Source of the DNA: DAOMNN01 sp035443825
GTDB lineage: Bacteria; Pseudomonadota; Gammaproteobacteria; Burkholderiales; Rhodocyclaceae
Direction of reading: 5' to 3'
Assembly: GCA_035443825.1 (NCBI GenBank)
Contig: DAOMNN010000055.1
Span: 1-22,601, forward strand
DNA length: 22,601 bases
The translations under genes were made by a program, and so were the position numbers. This document shows, in pieces, positions 1 through 10,388 of this stretch; positions within the stretch are counted from its first letter, which is position 1; every line of letters starts with the position of its first letter. Below the pieces are notes generated by a model that saw nothing but the letters and a program-made list of their open reading frames with translations, ran no database searches and had not been told where the DNA came from.

Positions 1-114
1 CTGTCGGTCGGCATGCAGACCAACGCCGAGATCCTGCTCGGTCGGCGCACGGTCGCGGAGTACCTGCTGTCGCCGGTGCGCAAGGCCTGGCACGAGGCTG
101 GGCGGGAGCGTTGA
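1..114 (+). CDS. HlyD-family type I secretion membrane fusion protein, C-terminal end only
   Basis: Frame 1 is open from the window edge and stops with TGA at 112-114, leaving 37 residues. They read GMQTNAEILLGRRTVAEYLL, then SPVRK and end in GRER. This matches the conserved end of HlyD/PrtE-type periplasmic adaptor proteins: a last beta-barrel strand with 'GM.v.aeI..G.R', then a YLLsP helix and a terminal ER. Such proteins bridge an inner-membrane ABC transporter and an outer-membrane TolC-like channel to export proteins. The rest of the gene and any ABC partner lie outside the window. It is convergent with gcvP, with only 27 bases between stops and no recognisable terminator. The family call rests on a short tail, so the exported substrate cannot be inferred. 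Confidence 0.72.
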   Translation: MSVGMQTNAEILLGRRTVAEYLLSPVRKAWHEAGRER

Positions 115-141
115 GCGTGCACCCGCCGTCCGGTCCGGAAT

Positions 142-3036
<2,895 letters not shown>

Positions 3037-3082
3037 GGCGGGCAGTCGATTCGAATGATATGGCGAGGTGGAAAGACCGTGA

Positions 3083-3117
3083 GGCCGGTCGAGGTGGCGC
3101 ATGCGCCCCGACCGGCC
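3083..3117 (-). repeat. Strong inverted repeat between gcvH and gcvP
   Basis: GGCCGGTC at 3083-3090 is perfectly complementary to GACCGGCC at 3110-3117. The intervening bases contain a 12-base palindrome, GGCGCATGCGCC (3096-3107). The gcvH-gcvP transcript could therefore form a two-tier GC-rich hairpin just after the gcvH stop and about 47 bases before the gcvP start. There is no T-run on either side, so it does not look like an intrinsic terminator. An mRNA-stabilising or processing element is an inference. Confidence 0.6.
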
Positions 3118-3135
3118 GCGAAGGCGCGGTCCCGA

Positions 3136-3519
3136 TCAGGCGTTGGCGATCACGGATTCGTAGCCGGCGGCGTCGAGCAGGCCGGAGAGGTCGGCGGCGT
3201 CCGGCTTCAGGCGGAACAGCCAGGCGGCATAGGCATCGCCATTGACGGATTCGGGGGCGTCGGCCGTATCCTGGTTGGCCGCGACGATCTCGCCCGCGAC
3301 GGGCGCGTAGATGTCGGACGCGGCCTTGACCGATTCGATCACCGCGCATGCTTCACCGGCTTCCACCTTGCGCCCGGCTTCGGGCAGTTCGAGGAACACG
3401 ATGTCGCCCAGCGCTTCCTGGGCGTGATCGGTCACGCCGACGGTGAGGGTGCCGTCCGCTTCGACGCGGATCCATTCGTGGGACTTGGTGTACTTGAGAT
3501 CGGTCGGGATAGTGCTCAT
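3136..3519 (-). CDS. gcvH: Glycine cleavage system H protein (lipoyl carrier)
   Basis: This small lipoylated shuttle carries the aminomethyl group from the P-protein to the T-protein, and its reduced lipoate is reoxidised by the L-protein. The 127 residues match the usual family size. The N-terminus has LKYTKSHEWIRVE, the middle has GVTDHAQEALGDIVFLELPE, and the lipoyl site is ESVKAASDIYAPVAGE with the modified Lys at residue 65. The C-terminus has the expected VNGDAYAAWLFRLK helix region. It sits between gcvT (91 bases upstream) and gcvP (99 bases downstream) in the riboswitch-controlled operon. Function requires lipoylation by LipA/LipB-type enzymes encoded elsewhere. Confidence 0.97.
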   Translation of the reverse strand: MSTIPTDLKYTKSHEWIRVEADGTLTVGVTDHAQEALGDIVFLELPEAGRKVEAGEACAVIESVKAASDIYAPVAGEIVAANQDTADAPESVNGDAYAAWLFRLKPDAADLSGLLDAAGYESVIANA

Positions 3520-3610
3520 GTGAGGCTCCGGCAGAAAGGCTGTCGTCGGTGGTTGAATCTGTTGCTTGGGGCGGTTCAGTGGCGACGGGTTGCGGCGCGG
3601 CGCGGGGCGC

Positions 3611-4702
3611 TCACACCAGCACCTCGCCGTTGCGCACGAAGGGCAGCTTGACCGTGTGCGCCTTCACGCGGCGGCCGCGGATGTCGACTTCGACCGACTC
3701 GCCCGGCTGCACGTCGAGGGGAAGTCGCGCGAAGGCGATCGACTTCTCGAGGGTGGGCGAGAAGCTGCCGCTGGTGGTCTCGCCTTCGCCGGCGGCGGTG
3801 AATACGGTCATGTGGGCACGCAGCACGCCCTTGTCGTCGAGCACGAGGCCAAGCAGGCGGCGGCTCGCCGGGGTGGATGCGAGCGCGGCGCGGCCGACGA
3901 AATCGCGTTCTTCGTCACGCAGGTCGACCGTCCACGCGAGTCCTGCGTCGAGTGGTGACACGTTCTCGTCCATGTCCTGCCCGTAAAGATTCATGCCGGC
4001 CTCGAGGCGCAGGGTGTCGCGCGCGCCCAGCCCGCAGGGCCTGACGCCGGCGGCGACCAGGGCGTCCCAGACGGCAGCGACACGCTCTGCCGGGATGCTG
4101 ATCTCGAGCCCGTCCTCGCCGGTGTAGCCGGTGCGTGCGATCAGGAGGTCGCCCACGCGCGCCGCGCTGAACGGACCGGGCAGCCCCGATGCCGTATTGA
4201 TCTCGGGAATCGCCCGTGCAGCGCGGGTGATGGCCTGCGGCCCCTGAATGGCGATCATCGCCAGGTCGCGCCGGCTTCCGAGCGTGACGTTGGAACCCCA
4301 GCGTGCGATGCATGCGCGCATCCACGCGAGATCCTTGTCGGCCGTCCCGGCATTGACCACGAGCCGATACTCGCCCTCGGAAAAGCGATACACGATCAAG
4401 TCGTCGATGACACCGCCCGAGTCGTTGAGCATGCACGAGTACAGCGCCTTGCCGGGGGTGCGCAGGCGTGCCACGTCGTTCGCGAGCAGCTTGCGCAGGA
4501 AGGGTGTCGCGCCGGCGCCGGACAGGTCGAGCGCGAGCATGTGCGAGACGTCGAACATGCCCGCGTCGCGGCGGACGGCATGGTGCTCCTCGATCTGGGA
4601 TCCGTAGTTGACGGGCATGTCCCAGCCGGCGAAATCGACCATGCGGGCGCCGGCCTCGACGTGGCGGGCGTACAGCGGGGTCTGTCGTGCAGGTGCGTTC
4701 AT
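3611..4702 (-). CDS. gcvT: Aminomethyltransferase, T-protein of the glycine cleavage system
   Basis: The T-protein releases ammonia from aminomethyl-lipoyl GcvH and makes 5,10-methylene-tetrahydrofolate. The start at 4702 (MNAPARQTPLYARHVEAGAR) gives 363 residues, the normal length, and is preceded by GAGGG about 9-13 bases upstream. The frame stays open to 5092, but that part is the riboswitch leader and not protein. Motifs in order are MVDFAGWDMPVNYGSQIEEH (folate-site region), DVSHM, the RTGYTGEDGLEI block, ARDTLRLEAGMNLYGQDMDE, and a C-terminal barrel with GETTSGSFSPTL and ..IAFARLP. It is the first gene of the operon, so the glycine riboswitch in its leader should govern all three genes. 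Confidence 0.97.
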   Translation of the reverse strand: MNAPARQTPLYARHVEAGARMVDFAGWDMPVNYGSQIEEHHAVRRDAGMFDVSHMLALDLSGAGATPFLRKLLANDVARLRTPGKALYSCMLNDSGGVIDDLIVYRFSEGEYRLVVNAGTADKDLAWMRACIARWGSNVTLGSRRDLAMIAIQGPQAITRAARAIPEINTASGLPGPFSAARVGDLLIARTGYTGEDGLEISIPAERVAAVWDALVAAGVRPCGLGARDTLRLEAGMNLYGQDMDENVSPLDAGLAWTVDLRDEERDFVGRAALASTPASRRLLGLVLDDKGVLRAHMTVFTAAGEGETTSGSFSPTLEKSIAFARLPLDVQPGESVEVDIRGRRVKAHTVKLPFVRNGEVLV

Positions 4703-4775
4703 TGCGGGTTTTCCCTCGAGTACGGATACGGGCGGATAACGGCGCATCCGCTTCCATGGAAGTCGGTTGCGCCCC

Positions 4776-4984
4776 TTCTGTCCCTTGTACCTGAGAGATT
4801 CCGTCCGACGCGATGGCTGTCGCGGCCGACCGGGTGCCCCTTCGGTGGATGCACCCGAGCCGTCAGGGCGCGGATGCATCGCTCTCCAGAATTTTGCATC
4901 GCGCGCGGTCCTTTTGCCTGAGCGGTTCCGGGGGGTTACGCCTTCGGCGACTCCGGAGATGTGTTCCCCGGCGTTCTCTCCCGC
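4776..4984 (-). promoter_or_regulatory. Tandem glycine riboswitch (two aptamers) in the gcvT leader
   Basis: Read on the minus strand, the leader holds two copies of the glycine-aptamer core. Aptamer 1 has GGGAGAG (4982-4976), GCCGAAGG (4948-4941) and CTCAGG (4922-4917), followed by the typical AAAAGGAC linker. Aptamer 2 has GGAGAG (4887-4882), CCGAAGGGG (4845-4837) and CTCTCAGG (4797-4790), then AAGGGACA (4787-4780). The short linker and the order of the conserved boxes match the known cooperative gcvT riboswitch. About 75 bases remain between aptamer 2 and the gcvT start. There is no obvious intrinsic terminator in them, so control of translation initiation or Rho-dependent control is plausible. 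Glycine binding is expected to turn the operon on. Confidence 0.95.
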
Positions 4985-4995
4985 GCGACTGGCGC

Positions 4996-5024
4996 ACGAT
5001 AACATTGCAGGCCCACACTGGCAA
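4996..5024 (-). promoter_or_regulatory. Candidate sigma-70 promoter for the gcv riboswitch/operon
   Basis: On the minus strand TTGCCA (5024-5019) and TATCGT (5001-4996) are separated by 17 bases, with 5/6 and 4/6 matches to consensus. The predicted start, near 4988-4990, falls a few bases before the first aptamer stem, which is where a riboswitch transcript should begin. The call is by motif and position only. Confidence 0.55.
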
Positions 5025-5076
5025 CGACCGCGAATCGGACCACGGCGGCGACGTGTGCGGCGCCCACCGGCCCGGT

Positions 5077-5082
5077 TAGAAT
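5077..5082 (+). promoter_or_regulatory. Candidate -10 element before the alpha/beta hydrolase gene
   Basis: TAGAAT lies 8 bases before the ATG at 5091. No good -35 is seen at 16-18 bases spacing. If used, the transcript would be almost leaderless. A nearly identical TAGAATCG string stands at 7601, before the M50 peptidase gene, which gives slight support. Confidence 0.35.
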
Positions 5083-5090
5083 CGGTCCAC

Positions 5091-5960
5091 ATGAAGACGT
5101 CTGCAAGCCACTTTCTGAATCTGCGGGGTGTGCGCTACCACGTTCGCGAGTGGGGCGACACATACGCGCCGAAGCTCTTCCTGCTTCACGGCTGGGCGGA
5201 CGCGTCCGCCTCGTTCCAGTTCCTGGTCGATGCCCTGCGCGAGCCATGGCACGTCATTGCGCCGGACTGGCGGGGCTTTGGTCTTTCGGCGCGCACTGGC
5301 GGTGACGCCTTCTGGTTTCCCGACTACCTCGCCGATCTCGACGCCCTGCTGCGTCACTATTCGCCCGATCAGCCGGTATTCCTGGCGGGACACAGCATGG
5401 GGGGGAACGTTGCCTGCCTGTATGCGGGGACACGGCCCGATCGGGTCGCCAAGCTTGTCGCTCTCGATGCGTTCGGACTCCCCGACCGGTCACCTGACGA
5501 GGCCCCGGGACGTCTCGAGAAATGGCTGAACCAGCTTGCTTCTCCGCAGGGGTTTCGCAGCTACCCCGACGTGGCGGCCTTTGCCGCACGCATGATGCAC
5601 GTGAATCCACGGCTCGACGAGCAGCGCGCGACATTCCTCGCCACCCACCTGACGGAGCCGGACGGGCAGGGCGGAGTCCGCCTTGCGGCCGAACCCGCAC
5701 ACCGCAACGTCAATCCGAATCTCTATCGCCGACGCGAGGCGGAGAGTTGCTGGCGTCGGGTGCGCGCGCCCGTGCTGTGGATCGTGCAGTCCGATCCCGA
5801 ATGGCGGCGTGCCGTCGGCATTACCGATGACGTGTATGATGCTGCCAGATCCTGTTTCGGCGATTTCAGAGAGATCGCCATACCCGACAGCGGACACAGT
5901 TTTCATCATGATCAACCCGAACGAACTGCGGCGGCAATCGAGCGTTTTTTGCTGGCGTGA
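5091..5960 (+). CDS. Alpha/beta-fold hydrolase
   Basis: This is a 289-residue single-domain alpha/beta hydrolase without a signal peptide, so probably cytoplasmic. Visible elements are the oxyanion-hole motif LLHGW (residues 31-35), the nucleophile elbow AGHSMGG with Ser102, and the C-terminal DSGHSFHHDQPE with catalytic His at about 269. The acid residue probably lies near LWIVQSDPEW, after strand 6. The substrate cannot be read from sequence; esterases, lipases and lactonases share this pattern. The ATG at 5091 was chosen because the longer open frame upstream runs through the antisense strand of the gcv riboswitch. The gene is divergent from gcvT, with the riboswitch and both promoters in the shared 388-base spacer. 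Only 34 bases separate it from the PHP gene. Confidence 0.88.
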   Translation: MKTSASHFLNLRGVRYHVREWGDTYAPKLFLLHGWADASASFQFLVDALREPWHVIAPDWRGFGLSARTGGDAFWFPDYLADLDALLRHYSPDQPVFLAGHSMGGNVACLYAGTRPDRVAKLVALDAFGLPDRSPDEAPGRLEKWLNQLASPQGFRSYPDVAAFAARMMHVNPRLDEQRATFLATHLTEPDGQGGVRLAAEPAHRNVNPNLYRRREAESCWRRVRAPVLWIVQSDPEWRRAVGITDDVYDAARSCFGDFREIAIPDSGHSFHHDQPERTAAAIERFLLA

Positions 5961-5994
5961 TGCTTCGCATTTCGCTTCGCCTGAGTAACGTCCC

Positions 5995-6837
5995 GTGAAT
6001 GCCGATCTGCATGCCCACTCGACTGTCTCCGACGGCTGGCTCTCGCCGACGGCGTTGGTGCGCCGTGCAGCCGCGAATGGCGTGACACTGCTGGCCTTGA
6101 CCGATCACGATGAGGTCGGAGGCATCGACGAGGCGCTCGAGGCGGCGTCAGAATGCGGCATCGAACTGGTCCCCGGCGTCGAGATCTCGGTGTCCTTCCT
6201 GGGCGAGACGGTGCATGTGGTCGGCCTCGGGATCGACCACCGCGATGCGACCCTGCTGGCCGGTCTTGCCGTGGTCCGCAGCGGGCGGGCGGAAAGGGCG
6301 GCGCGCATCGGCCGGGCGCTCGATACGGTGGGAATCAGGGATGCGCTCGAAGGGGCGCGGCGCTGCGCCGGGAATCCGGATCTCGTCAGTCGGGCCCACT
6401 TCGCGCGGCATCTCGTCTCCAGCGGCTTGATGCCTGACGTCAACACCGTGTTTCGCCACTATCTCGCGAAGGGCAAGCCTGGCTACGTCGAGCACGAGTG
6501 GGCGAAGCTCGACGACGCGGTCGGCTGGATACGTACCGCCGGCGGCATCGCGGTGATTGCGCATCCCGCCCGTTACCGCCTGTCGACAATGGAGATGGAC
6601 TGCCTGTTCGACCGCTTCATGGCTTGCGGTGGAGAAGCGGTCGAAGTGGTATCGGGGGCTCACTCCGAATCCGAGATGGCGCGCTTCGCATCACTTGCAC
6701 GACGCAGGGGCCTGCTCGCGTCGCGCGCGTCCGATTTTCATGGCGAGCGGGAAAGTCCCGTCGATCTCGGGGCTTGCCGTTGTCTGCCGTCCGACCTCAC
6801 GCCGGTGTGGACGCGTCTGGTCCGAGCGGCCGAATAA
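5995..6837 (+). CDS. PHP-domain phosphoesterase, YciV / RNase AM type
   Basis: This is a 280-residue PHP (polymerase and histidinol phosphatase) protein starting at GTG 5995; the metal-binding DLHAHS motif follows at once, so no later start is possible. Further metal ligands lie in LTDHDEVGG, LVPGVEIS, VIAHPARY and ASDFHGE. Homologues are the E. coli YciV (RNase AM), a 5'-3' exonuclease that trims rRNA 5' ends, and the Chromobacterium 3',5'-nucleoside bisphosphate phosphatase. The assignment here is by family motifs and by the next gene: yciV and yciO are also neighbours in E. coli. Binding of two or three divalent metals is expected. The exact substrate, RNA ends or pAp-like nucleotides, is not decided by the sequence. 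Confidence 0.88.
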   Translation: MNADLHAHSTVSDGWLSPTALVRRAAANGVTLLALTDHDEVGGIDEALEAASECGIELVPGVEISVSFLGETVHVVGLGIDHRDATLLAGLAVVRSGRAERAARIGRALDTVGIRDALEGARRCAGNPDLVSRAHFARHLVSSGLMPDVNTVFRHYLAKGKPGYVEHEWAKLDDAVGWIRTAGGIAVIAHPARYRLSTMEMDCLFDRFMACGGEAVEVVSGAHSESEMARFASLARRRGLLASRASDFHGERESPVDLGACRCLPSDLTPVWTRLVRAAE

Positions 6838-6855
6838 TTCACCTACAAAACGACG

Positions 6856-7488
6856 ATGTCGCAGTTCTTCTCACTTCATCACGAGCATCCCCAGCCCCGG
6901 CTCATCCGGCAGGCGGCGGAGATCATGCGGGCAGGCGGGCTGATTGCGTTTCCAACCGACTCCGCTTATGCGCTCGGCGGACAAATGGGCGACACCACGC
7001 TGCTGCAGCGTATCCGGCGCATCCGGGAAGTGGACGAACGCCACCACTTTACGCTCATGTGCCGCGACCTGTCCGAGATCGCCAACTATGCGCGGGTGGA
7101 CAACACCCAGTATCGGCTCCTCAAGGCCACGACACCGGGAACCTACACCTTCATCCTCGAAGCGACCCGCGAACTGCCGCGGCGCGTGCTGCATCCGAAA
7201 CGCAAGACCATCGGCCTGCGCATTCCGGACCATCCGGTCGTGGCTGCGTTGTTGAGCGAACTCGGAGAGCCCATCCTAACCTCGACCCTGTTGCTGCCCG
7301 GTGAGGACCTGCCGCTGACGGATCCGAACGAGATTCTCGAGCGCCTCGGAAAGCAGGTCGACCTCGTGATCGAAGCCGGATTCTGCGGCCCCGAAGCCAC
7401 CTCGGTCATCGATCTGACCTCGGGCGCACCCGTCCTCGTGCGGGCCGGCCGCGGCGATCTGGCGCCGTTCGGACTCGACAGCGAGTGA
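6856..7488 (+). CDS. yciO: Sua5/YciO/YrdC-family protein, YciO branch
   Basis: The 210 residues form one YrdC-like domain. The N-terminal motif GGLIAFPTDSAYALGG is the nucleotide/RNA-binding loop of the family. KRKTIGLRIPDHP and ILTSTLLLPGED follow, and the end reads SVIDLTSGAPVLVRAGRGD. The length and the HHEHPQPRLI opening fit YciO rather than TsaC/YrdC or the longer Sua5. TsaC/Sua5 make threonylcarbamoyl-AMP for tRNA t6A. YciO shares the fold, but its physiological role is less certain. It starts 18 bases after the PHP gene with no clear Shine-Dalgarno and probably shares its transcript. Confidence 0.9.
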   Translation: MSQFFSLHHEHPQPRLIRQAAEIMRAGGLIAFPTDSAYALGGQMGDTTLLQRIRRIREVDERHHFTLMCRDLSEIANYARVDNTQYRLLKATTPGTYTFILEATRELPRRVLHPKRKTIGLRIPDHPVVAALLSELGEPILTSTLLLPGEDLPLTDPNEILERLGKQVDLVIEAGFCGPEATSVIDLTSGAPVLVRAGRGDLAPFGLDSE

Positions 7489-7598
7489 TCGACGGGGGGA
7501 GTGAAGCCGCGATGCCTGCGGTGCCTGGCAGGGATTCCGCCATGCGGCACTGGCTTGGCGTCCGTACAGTATCGAGCGCGAAGTGTCCGTGTCGCTCT

Positions 7599-7606
7599 GC
7601 TAGAAT
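7599..7606 (+). promoter_or_regulatory. Candidate extended -10 promoter before the M50 peptidase gene
   Basis: TGC followed by TAGAAT (7601-7606) forms an extended -10 element 23 bases before the ATG at 7630. The -35 region is weak. The 141-base gap after yciO suggests a new transcription unit: M50 peptidase, trpS, scpA, scpB and rluB. Confidence 0.45.
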
Positions 7607-7629
7607 CGCATCCTTTACGCCATGATCCG

Positions 7630-8295
7630 ATGCAATCACTGATCCCGACCCTTGCCATCTGGGCGCTGCCGGTGCTGCTGGCCATCACGCTGCACGAGGC
7701 GGCACACGGCTATGTCGCGCGGCACTTCGGTGATCCCACGGCGCACCTGGCGGGGCGCATCACGCTCAATCCGTTCAAGCACATCGACCTGGTCGGGACC
7801 ATCCTCGTGCCGGCGGGGATCCTTGCCATCAGCACGCTGTTCGGCGGGGGCGGGATTCTGTTCGGCTGGGCCAAGCCGGTGCCGGTCAATTTCAGCCGCT
7901 TGCGCAATCCCAAGGCGGACATGCTGTGGGTGGCCGCGGCCGGGCCGTTCACCAATCTGGTCATGGCGATCGGCTGGGCGATGGTGTTCAAGATCGCAAG
8001 CAGCGGACCCGAAACGGCTTATACGCTGCCGCTGCTCAAGATGGCGGAGGCGGGCATCCTGATCAACGCCGTGCTGATGTTCCTCAACCTGTTGCCGATT
8101 CCGCCCTTGGACGGCGGGCGCATTGCGGTCAGCCTTTTGCCCGGAAAGCTTGCGTGGCAGTTCTCGCGTCTTGAGCCGTATGGGTTTCCGATACTGTTGA
8201 TCTTGCTGTTTACGGGGGTTCTGGGAGCAATCCTGTGGCCACTGATCGCATTTTTCCGGTACTTTCTTGCAACGATTTTTGGTTTCTATTCATAG
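7630..8295 (+). CDS. Site-2 protease-like M50 family integral membrane metallopeptidase
   Basis: This 221-residue membrane protein has the zinc motif HEAAHG (His22, Glu23, His26) in its first hydrophobic segment and the third ligand in NLLPIPPLDGGR (Asp161). Other hydrophobic helices are at about residues 55-75, 95-120, 140-160 and 180-215. This compact layout without a PDZ domain fits the minimal M50 'site-2 protease family' often found next to trpS and scpAB in betaproteobacteria. No substrate is known from sequence. The start at 7630 places the first helix at the N-terminus. An ATG at 7622 is out of frame, and the longer frame upstream has no matching hydrophobic sequence. trpS begins 3 bases after its stop. 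Confidence 0.9.
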   Translation: MQSLIPTLAIWALPVLLAITLHEAAHGYVARHFGDPTAHLAGRITLNPFKHIDLVGTILVPAGILAISTLFGGGGILFGWAKPVPVNFSRLRNPKADMLWVAAAGPFTNLVMAIGWAMVFKIASSGPETAYTLPLLKMAEAGILINAVLMFLNLLPIPPLDGGRIAVSLLPGKLAWQFSRLEPYGFPILLILLFTGVLGAILWPLIAFFRYFLATIFGFYS

Positions 8296-8298
8296 ACT

Positions 8299-9501
8299 AT
8301 GTACGCAGAACGCGTTCTTTCAGGAATGCGCCCGACCGGGCGCCTGCATCTGGGTCACTACCACGGCGTGCTCAAGAACTGGGTCAAACTTCAGGAGGAG
8401 TACCCCTGTCTGTTCTTCGTCGCCGACTGGCATGCCCTCACGACCAACTACGATGCTCCCCAGATCATCGAGGAGAATGTCTGGGACATGCTCATCGACT
8501 GGCTTGCCGCGGGCGTCGATCCGACGCAGGCGACGATGTTCATCCAGTCCCGGGTTCCCGAACATGCGGAATTGCATCTGCTGCTATCGATGATGTGCCC
8601 GCTGGGATGGCTGGAACGCGTGCCGACCTACAAGGACCAGCAGGAGAAGCTCTCCAGCAAGGATCTGTCGACCTACGGATTCCTCGGCTACCCGTTGCTG
8701 CAGTCGGCCGATATCCTGATCTACCGGGCGGACAAGGTGCCGGTCGGGGAGGACCAGGTGCCGCACGTCGAGATCACCCGCGAGATCGCGCGCCGCTTCA
8801 ATCACCTGTACGGGCGTGAGCCGGGTTTCGAGGAAAAGGCCAAGGAGGCGGTGAAGAAGCTCGGCTCCAAGCGGGCGCGCCTCTACTACGAGTTGCGCAC
8901 GCGTTTCCAGCAGGAAGGCGAGCAGGCCGCGCTCGAGCAGGCTCACGCGATGCTCGAAGAGGCACAGAACGTGAGCATGGGCGACCGCGAACGCCTGTAC
9001 GGTTATCTCGAAGGCAGCAGCAAGATGATCCTGGTGGAGCCGGGTGCACTGCTCACCGAGGCGGCCCGGATGCCCGGCCTGGATGGCCAGAAGATGTCCA
9101 AGAGCTACGGCAATACGATCTACCTGCGCGAGGACCCGGATTCCATTACGAAGAAGATCCGCACGATGCAGACGGATCCGGCACGCGTTAGACGCACCGA
9201 TCCGGGGGAGCCGGAGAAGTGCCCGGTGTGGCAGTTCCACCAGATCTACTCGGACGAGTCGACGCGTGGCTGGGTGCAGGAAGGCTGCCGCAGCGCGGGC
9301 ATCGGCTGCATCGAATGCAAGCAGCCGGTGATCGAGGCGGTGCTGCGCGAACAGGCGGAAATGCGCGAGCGTGCGCAACCCTATGTCGACGATCCTTCGC
9401 TGGTGAGAAACATCATCGCCGACGGCTGCGAGCGGGCACGCAAGCTGGCGCAGGAGACGATGCGCGACGTGCGCGAATCGATGGGATTGTCTTACTCCTG
9501 A
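8299..9501 (+). CDS. trpS: Tryptophanyl-tRNA synthetase
   Basis: This class I synthetase charges tRNA-Trp with tryptophan using ATP. The HIGH-type motif is in SGMRPTGRLHLGHYHG (about residues 8-23) and the KMSKS loop in GQKMSKSYGN (Lys265-Ser269). The 400 residues exceed the 334 of E. coli and match the longer TrpS form common in betaproteobacteria. Conserved internal blocks include FFVADWHALT and LGYPLLQSADILIYRADKVPVGEDQ. The gene follows the M50 peptidase by 3 bases and lacks a clear Shine-Dalgarno of its own, which suggests translational coupling. A 53-base gap separates it from scpA. Confidence 0.98.
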   Translation: MYAERVLSGMRPTGRLHLGHYHGVLKNWVKLQEEYPCLFFVADWHALTTNYDAPQIIEENVWDMLIDWLAAGVDPTQATMFIQSRVPEHAELHLLLSMMCPLGWLERVPTYKDQQEKLSSKDLSTYGFLGYPLLQSADILIYRADKVPVGEDQVPHVEITREIARRFNHLYGREPGFEEKAKEAVKKLGSKRARLYYELRTRFQQEGEQAALEQAHAMLEEAQNVSMGDRERLYGYLEGSSKMILVEPGALLTEAARMPGLDGQKMSKSYGNTIYLREDPDSITKKIRTMQTDPARVRRTDPGEPEKCPVWQFHQIYSDESTRGWVQEGCRSAGIGCIECKQPVIEAVLREQAEMRERAQPYVDDPSLVRNIIADGCERARKLAQETMRDVRESMGLSYS

Positions 9502-9550
9502 TTCGGGTAATCCGGGCATGATGCGATACGAGCAGGTTGGAATTTCGCGG

Positions 9551-9556
9551 TACAAT
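9551..9556 (+). promoter_or_regulatory. Possible -10 hexamer overlapping the scpA start codon
   Basis: TACAAT (9551-9556) shares its last two bases with the ATG at 9555. It is a good -10 match, but no convincing -35 is visible 16-18 bases upstream. If active, it would make RNA starting inside scpA and skipping the first ATG, so it may be chance. Confidence 0.2.
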
Positions 9557-10388
9557 GAACCGCCCGCTTGATCTGGCCCCGGCCGAGACCGTCGCCCAGA
9601 TCGACGCGGTGGCGCGCCTCTACGGGGAACCCCTGCTGGAGCTGCCGAGGGATCTCTACATCCCGCCCGATGCGCTCGAGGTCATTCTCGAAGCATTCGA
9701 GGGTCCGCTGGATTTGCTGCTGTACCTGATCCGGAAGTCGAATCTCGACATTCTCGACATTCCGATGGCTCCGCTGACCGAGCAGTATCTGGTCTACGTC
9801 GAGGCGATGCGCAGCCGCAACCTGGAGCTTGCTGCCGACTATCTGTTGATGGCGGCGATGCTGCTGGAGATCAAGTCGCGCATGCTGTTGCCGAAGCCCG
9901 CGAAACACGCGGGTGACGACGAAGTGGATCCTCGTGCCGAACTGGTGCGGCGTTTGCTCGACTACGAGCAGATGAAGATGGCTTCGGTGCGCCTGGATGC
10001 ATTGCCATGCGCCGGTCGCGACTTCGAATGGATCGGGGTGTTCGTTGCCGAGAAGGTGGTGGAAAGGCTCCCGGAAGTCAGTCTGCACGACCTGCAGCTG
10101 GCATGGCTGTCGATCATGAAGAAGGCGCGCCTGACGCAGCACCATATGGTCAGGCGTGACGAACTCTCGGTTCGGGAACATATGAGCGGCATCTTGCGCA
10201 GATTGTCAGGCGGTGCGTTCGAGACCTTCGACAGCCTGTTCGAACCGGCCCTTGGGCCGGCGGGGCTGGTGGTGAGTTTTCTTGCAGTTCTGGAACTTGT
10301 GAAGGAGCGACTCGTGGAGCTGTCGCAGAACGAACCGTTCGCACCGATTTACGTGAAGCTTGCCGATGCAACCGAGCACGCCGGCTGA
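9555..10388 (+). CDS. scpA: Segregation and condensation protein A (kleisin of the SMC complex)
   Basis: ScpA is the kleisin that links the heads of an SMC dimer and, with ScpB, compacts and segregates the chromosome. The 277-residue product has the signature LEAFEGPLDLLLYLIRKSNLDILDIP at about residues 45-70, then MAPLTEQYLVYVE and the conserved ADYLLMAAMLLEIKSRMLLP. The C-terminal winged-helix part includes SFLAVLELVKERLVEL. The first ~40 residues before the domain are an extension I do not recognise further. An in-frame TTG at 9537 would add six residues, but the ATG is preferred. The last 23 bases overlap scpB, which fits a fixed ScpA/ScpB ratio through coupling. Confidence 0.95.
   Translation: MNRPLDLAPAETVAQIDAVARLYGEPLLELPRDLYIPPDALEVILEAFEGPLDLLLYLIRKSNLDILDIPMAPLTEQYLVYVEAMRSRNLELAADYLLMAAMLLEIKSRMLLPKPAKHAGDDEVDPRAELVRRLLDYEQMKMASVRLDALPCAGRDFEWIGVFVAEKVVERLPEVSLHDLQLAWLSIMKKARLTQHHMVRRDELSVREHMSGILRRLSGGAFETFDSLFEPALGPAGLVVSFLAVLELVKERLVELSQNEPFAPIYVKLADATEHAG

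Noticed and set aside
4703..5092. A 130-residue N-terminal extension of gcvT
   Set aside because: It translates the riboswitch leader; family alignment and a good Shine-Dalgarno place the start at 4702.
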